From assembly GCA_002337545.1 (NCBI GenBank), contig DDGE01000036.1, forward strand, positions 17,708 to 81,707: a DNA stretch of 64,000 bases. Reading direction: 5' to 3'. A program made the translations under genes and the position numbers. Below the pieces are notes generated by a model, which searched no databases, was not told where the DNA came from, and saw only the letters and a program-made list of their open reading frames with translations. The DNA is from Phycisphaerales bacterium UBA1910 (GTDB lineage Bacteria > Planctomycetota > Phycisphaerae > Phycisphaerales > UBA1924). Below are positions 61,867 to 64,000 of the stretch, piece by piece. The stretch's first letter is position 1; the number at the start of each line of letters is the position of its first letter.

Positions 61867-63969
61867 ATGCGTTTTGAGACCATAGCCATATCAAAGCCGC
61901 TAATTTTGTTCGTCGCGTGGTGCTCTCTGTCGTGTGCGGTGTTCGGGGCAACGGATGAGCCTCAGATTACGCTCACACAGAAACTGACGCTTGCGCGACT
62001 TGTCGATATCGCTGCAGCCCAGTACCCGATCGATATCGAGTACGCCCCGAGTGATCTAAAGGAATCGGTCACGATTCGATCTGCGAAGCCTTACACACGG
62101 CATGAGCTGTGGATCCTGACCCACCAGATGCTCGAAGCCAATGGGCTGACGAGCGTCGTTGCGCCTGGTGATCGTTCGCTCTACAGGATCGTTAAGATCA
62201 AAGAGGCGGCCGCTCATACTGAACCGCGTAAGTCACTCCCCATTCCCGAGCCCGGCTTTGCGGTCCTCAAGTACTCCAGCGAGCATATAGAATCCTCTGA
62301 GCTTGTCAATGCACTCGGTGAACTCGAACCGCCGCTAGAGTTACTCCGCGCTGATCCAATCCTTGGTTTCGTAAATGTAGGCGTGCTGACAAGGCGGCAC
62401 CCAGCGATTCGTGCGCACATGGCGACTCTCGACGAGCTGGCATCGCACACGATGACCGAGTTGGTCGAGCTCCGACACACGTGTGCCCAGACTGCTGTTA
62501 CGGCCATCAACTCATATGTTGATACGCTTGGTTCACGGCGCCCAAGCGGCACGATCCAGCTCGGCCCGATGGCAGACTCGCTGCATCTGACAACAACTCA
62601 CGAACAGCGACAGAGGTGGATCGATCTCATCACAATGATCGATACTCCGGGGGTAATCTCGACCCGTCCGTATGTGTTGCCAGATATCTATGATCAGAGC
62701 GTTATCGACCTCATTACGCAGCTTGGGAAGGATACCACTGAGGAGAGCTCTTCAGGGCAGTGGCGTATTGTTCCTAACACGATTACGCACACACTGGTCA
62801 TCACCGCGAGCGAAAACGAGCACCAACGCATCGCTGATCTCGTCGAGCAGATCAATGCGGTTCCGCCTGGTCAGCGGCGTGTGACGCGTTCATTTGTTGT
62901 TCAGAATCGTAACGCGATCGATCTTCGTCAATCGCTTGAGACTCTGCTCGGGATTCGGGCAGGCGCCGATTCAGGGTCTGCAACCGACGAGGAGCTCGAT
63001 TCGCGACCAGAGGGATCAGCGGTTCGTCAGCGAGATAATCAACGCGATCTTGTGATGAGCGTGGATCCGGAACTGAACATGATAATCGCGATAGGGCCGC
63101 CGAGCTTAGTTGGTCAGTTGGAAGAACTCATCGAGCGAATGGATATTCGTCAGCCACAGGTTCAGATTGAGCTCATGCTCGTGAGTCTGTCTGAGGGCGA
63201 GAGCAAAGATCTCGGGGTCGAGCTTCGCGCAGAACTCGGTGACTCGGGCACACTCGTCGGGCTTGGATCTATCTTTGGTCTTTCGTCGATTACCCCCGGG
63301 AGCAGTGCCGCAGCGGCAACCGGAACTGGCGGAACGGCTGTCGTGTTGGATCCGGGCGATTACTCTGTGGTAGTCAAAGCGCTTGAGCGTGTGAGTCGCG
63401 GGCGTTCGGTTAGTAAGGCGAACGCGCTCGTCAACAACAATGAGTCGGCGTCCGTAAGCAACACGGTTCAGCAACCTTTCTCCACGACAACGCTTGATGA
63501 CGGCGATTCGATCACAGGCTTCGGTGGATCAGAATCAGCGGGTACACAAATCTCGGTGACGCCGCAGATCGCGGAGGGTGATTTTCTCGTCTTGACCTAC
63601 GATGTAAGTCTTTCAGCATTTATCGGCGAGGCGACCAGCGAGGGGCTTCCCCCACCGAGTCAGAACACATCTATCTCATCTGTCGCGACTATTCCTGATG
63701 GATACGCGATCGTTGTCGGTGGGCTTGAGCTCTTTACCGACTCAGATGCGGACACAAAGACTCCATTCTTGGGAGACATCCCAATCATTAGCAACTTATT
63801 CAAATCACAAACCGAGTCACTAAGTACGACAAAATTTTATCTCTTTATTCGTGCATCGGTACTCCGGAGCCCCTCGTTCGAACGGCTCAAGTACATCAGC
63901 GATCGGGCTATTGAAGAATCAGATAGCGAGATTGGCTGGCCGACGGTCAAGCCACTTATCATCCGGTAG
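61867..63969 (+). CDS. Secretin (GspD/PilQ-like outer-membrane secretion pore)
   Basis: A 700-residue protein. ATG 61867 follows GAGGA and starts a signal peptide (about 30 residues, CSLSCAVFGATDEP). Residues about 35-110 form an N0-like domain (TLARLVDIAAAQYPIDIEYA...KESVTI). Two or three N1/N2-type (KH-like) modules follow, e.g. YVLPDIYDQSVIDLITQLG with TLVITASENEHQRIADLVEQI, and RSFVVQNRNAIDLRQSLETLL with NMIIAIGPPSLVGQLEELIERMD. The secretin core begins at RQPQVQIELMLVSLSEGESKDLG and ends with the family signature VATIPDGYAIVVGGLELFTDSDADTKTPFLGDIPIISNLF. It ends soon after with an S-domain-free tail. Type II secretion secretins are usual in planctomycetes. No other secretion genes are visible, but the window ends 31 bases later and they may follow. 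Confidence 0.9.
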   Translation: MRFETIAISKPLILFVAWCSLSCAVFGATDEPQITLTQKLTLARLVDIAAAQYPIDIEYAPSDLKESVTIRSAKPYTRHELWILTHQMLEANGLTSVVAPGDRSLYRIVKIKEAAAHTEPRKSLPIPEPGFAVLKYSSEHIESSELVNALGELEPPLELLRADPILGFVNVGVLTRRHPAIRAHMATLDELASHTMTELVELRHTCAQTAVTAINSYVDTLGSRRPSGTIQLGPMADSLHLTTTHEQRQRWIDLITMIDTPGVISTRPYVLPDIYDQSVIDLITQLGKDTTEESSSGQWRIVPNTITHTLVITASENEHQRIADLVEQINAVPPGQRRVTRSFVVQNRNAIDLRQSLETLLGIRAGADSGSATDEELDSRPEGSAVRQRDNQRDLVMSVDPELNMIIAIGPPSLVGQLEELIERMDIRQPQVQIELMLVSLSEGESKDLGVELRAELGDSGTLVGLGSIFGLSSITPGSSAAAATGTGGTAVVLDPGDYSVVVKALERVSRGRSVSKANALVNNNESASVSNTVQQPFSTTTLDDGDSITGFGGSESAGTQISVTPQIAEGDFLVLTYDVSLSAFIGEATSEGLPPPSQNTSISSVATIPDGYAIVVGGLELFTDSDADTKTPFLGDIPIISNLFKSQTESLSTTKFYLFIRASVLRSPSFERLKYISDRAIEESDSEIGWPTVKPLIIR

Positions 63970-64000
63970 TATACTAAAATGGGTGGACAGCCTTCAAGCC

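Overview
The window looks like chromosome of a planctomycete of the class Phycisphaerae, most likely order Phycisphaerales. The reasons are the many secreted proteins that end in a degenerate two-repeat Ca-binding module of the form N-x-F-F-D-V-S-x-F-L with a terminal Gly-Cys(-Pro) (the module databases call a 'GC-type dockerin'), three ECF sigma factors directly paired with Hanks-type Ser/Thr kinases, a sigma factor of the Rhodopirellula/Verrucomicrobium type, high GC, and very large secreted ORFs. No tRNA, rRNA, CRISPR array, transposase or integrase was seen.

Layout. 0-4.8 kb: three plus-strand dockerin proteins (a left-truncated beta-helix protein, an LVIVD-repeat propeller, a zinc metalloprotease with beta-helix) and an orphan dockerin fragment. 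4.8-8.0 kb: ECF sigma/kinase module 1 on the minus strand. 8.2-11.7 kb: a large beta-strand-rich dockerin protein and a propeller protein with a PEP-CTERM-like tail. 11.8-13.9 kb: an in-frame fatty acid hydroxylase/DoxX fusion and an ECF sigma factor. 14.2-16.3 kb: an OmpR-type two-component system. 16.4-24.7 kb: a dense set of small envelope and stress-type genes (PRC-barrel, DUF883-like, holin-X-like, PA2169/DUF2383, DUF1328, entericidin-like and other lipoproteins, a membrane phosphodiesterase family protein, DUF5671, SRPBCC lipoprotein), two of which share a conserved upstream element.

24.8-35.2 kb: a di-heme oxidoreductase with dockerin, a sigma/anti-sigma pair, a vanadium-dependent haloperoxidase with dockerin, a small dockerin protein and a collagen-like protein. 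35.2-46.2 kb: a 1484-residue secreted propeller/IPT protein and two ECF sigma/kinase modules facing each other. 46.3-49.9 kb: a 1181-residue coiled-coil/cadherin-like dockerin protein.

49.9-61.75 kb: an RHS polymorphic-toxin locus. A 3180-residue secreted RHS protein has a C-terminal tip that is visibly more AT-rich than the rest, followed 5 nt later by a candidate immunity gene and then by a displaced, start-less copy of part of the RHS core (about 94% identical over 216 bp). This is the arrangement expected where RHS tips are exchanged by recombination. 61.9-64 kb: a secretin of the GspD type.

How the genes may work together (inference): the region is devoted to making, exporting, displaying and regulating surface or secreted proteins. 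Dockerin and PEP-CTERM-like tails would give two surface-sorting routes, the ECF/kinase modules would sense envelope state, the secretin may belong to an export machine, and the RHS locus would serve contact-dependent or secreted competition.
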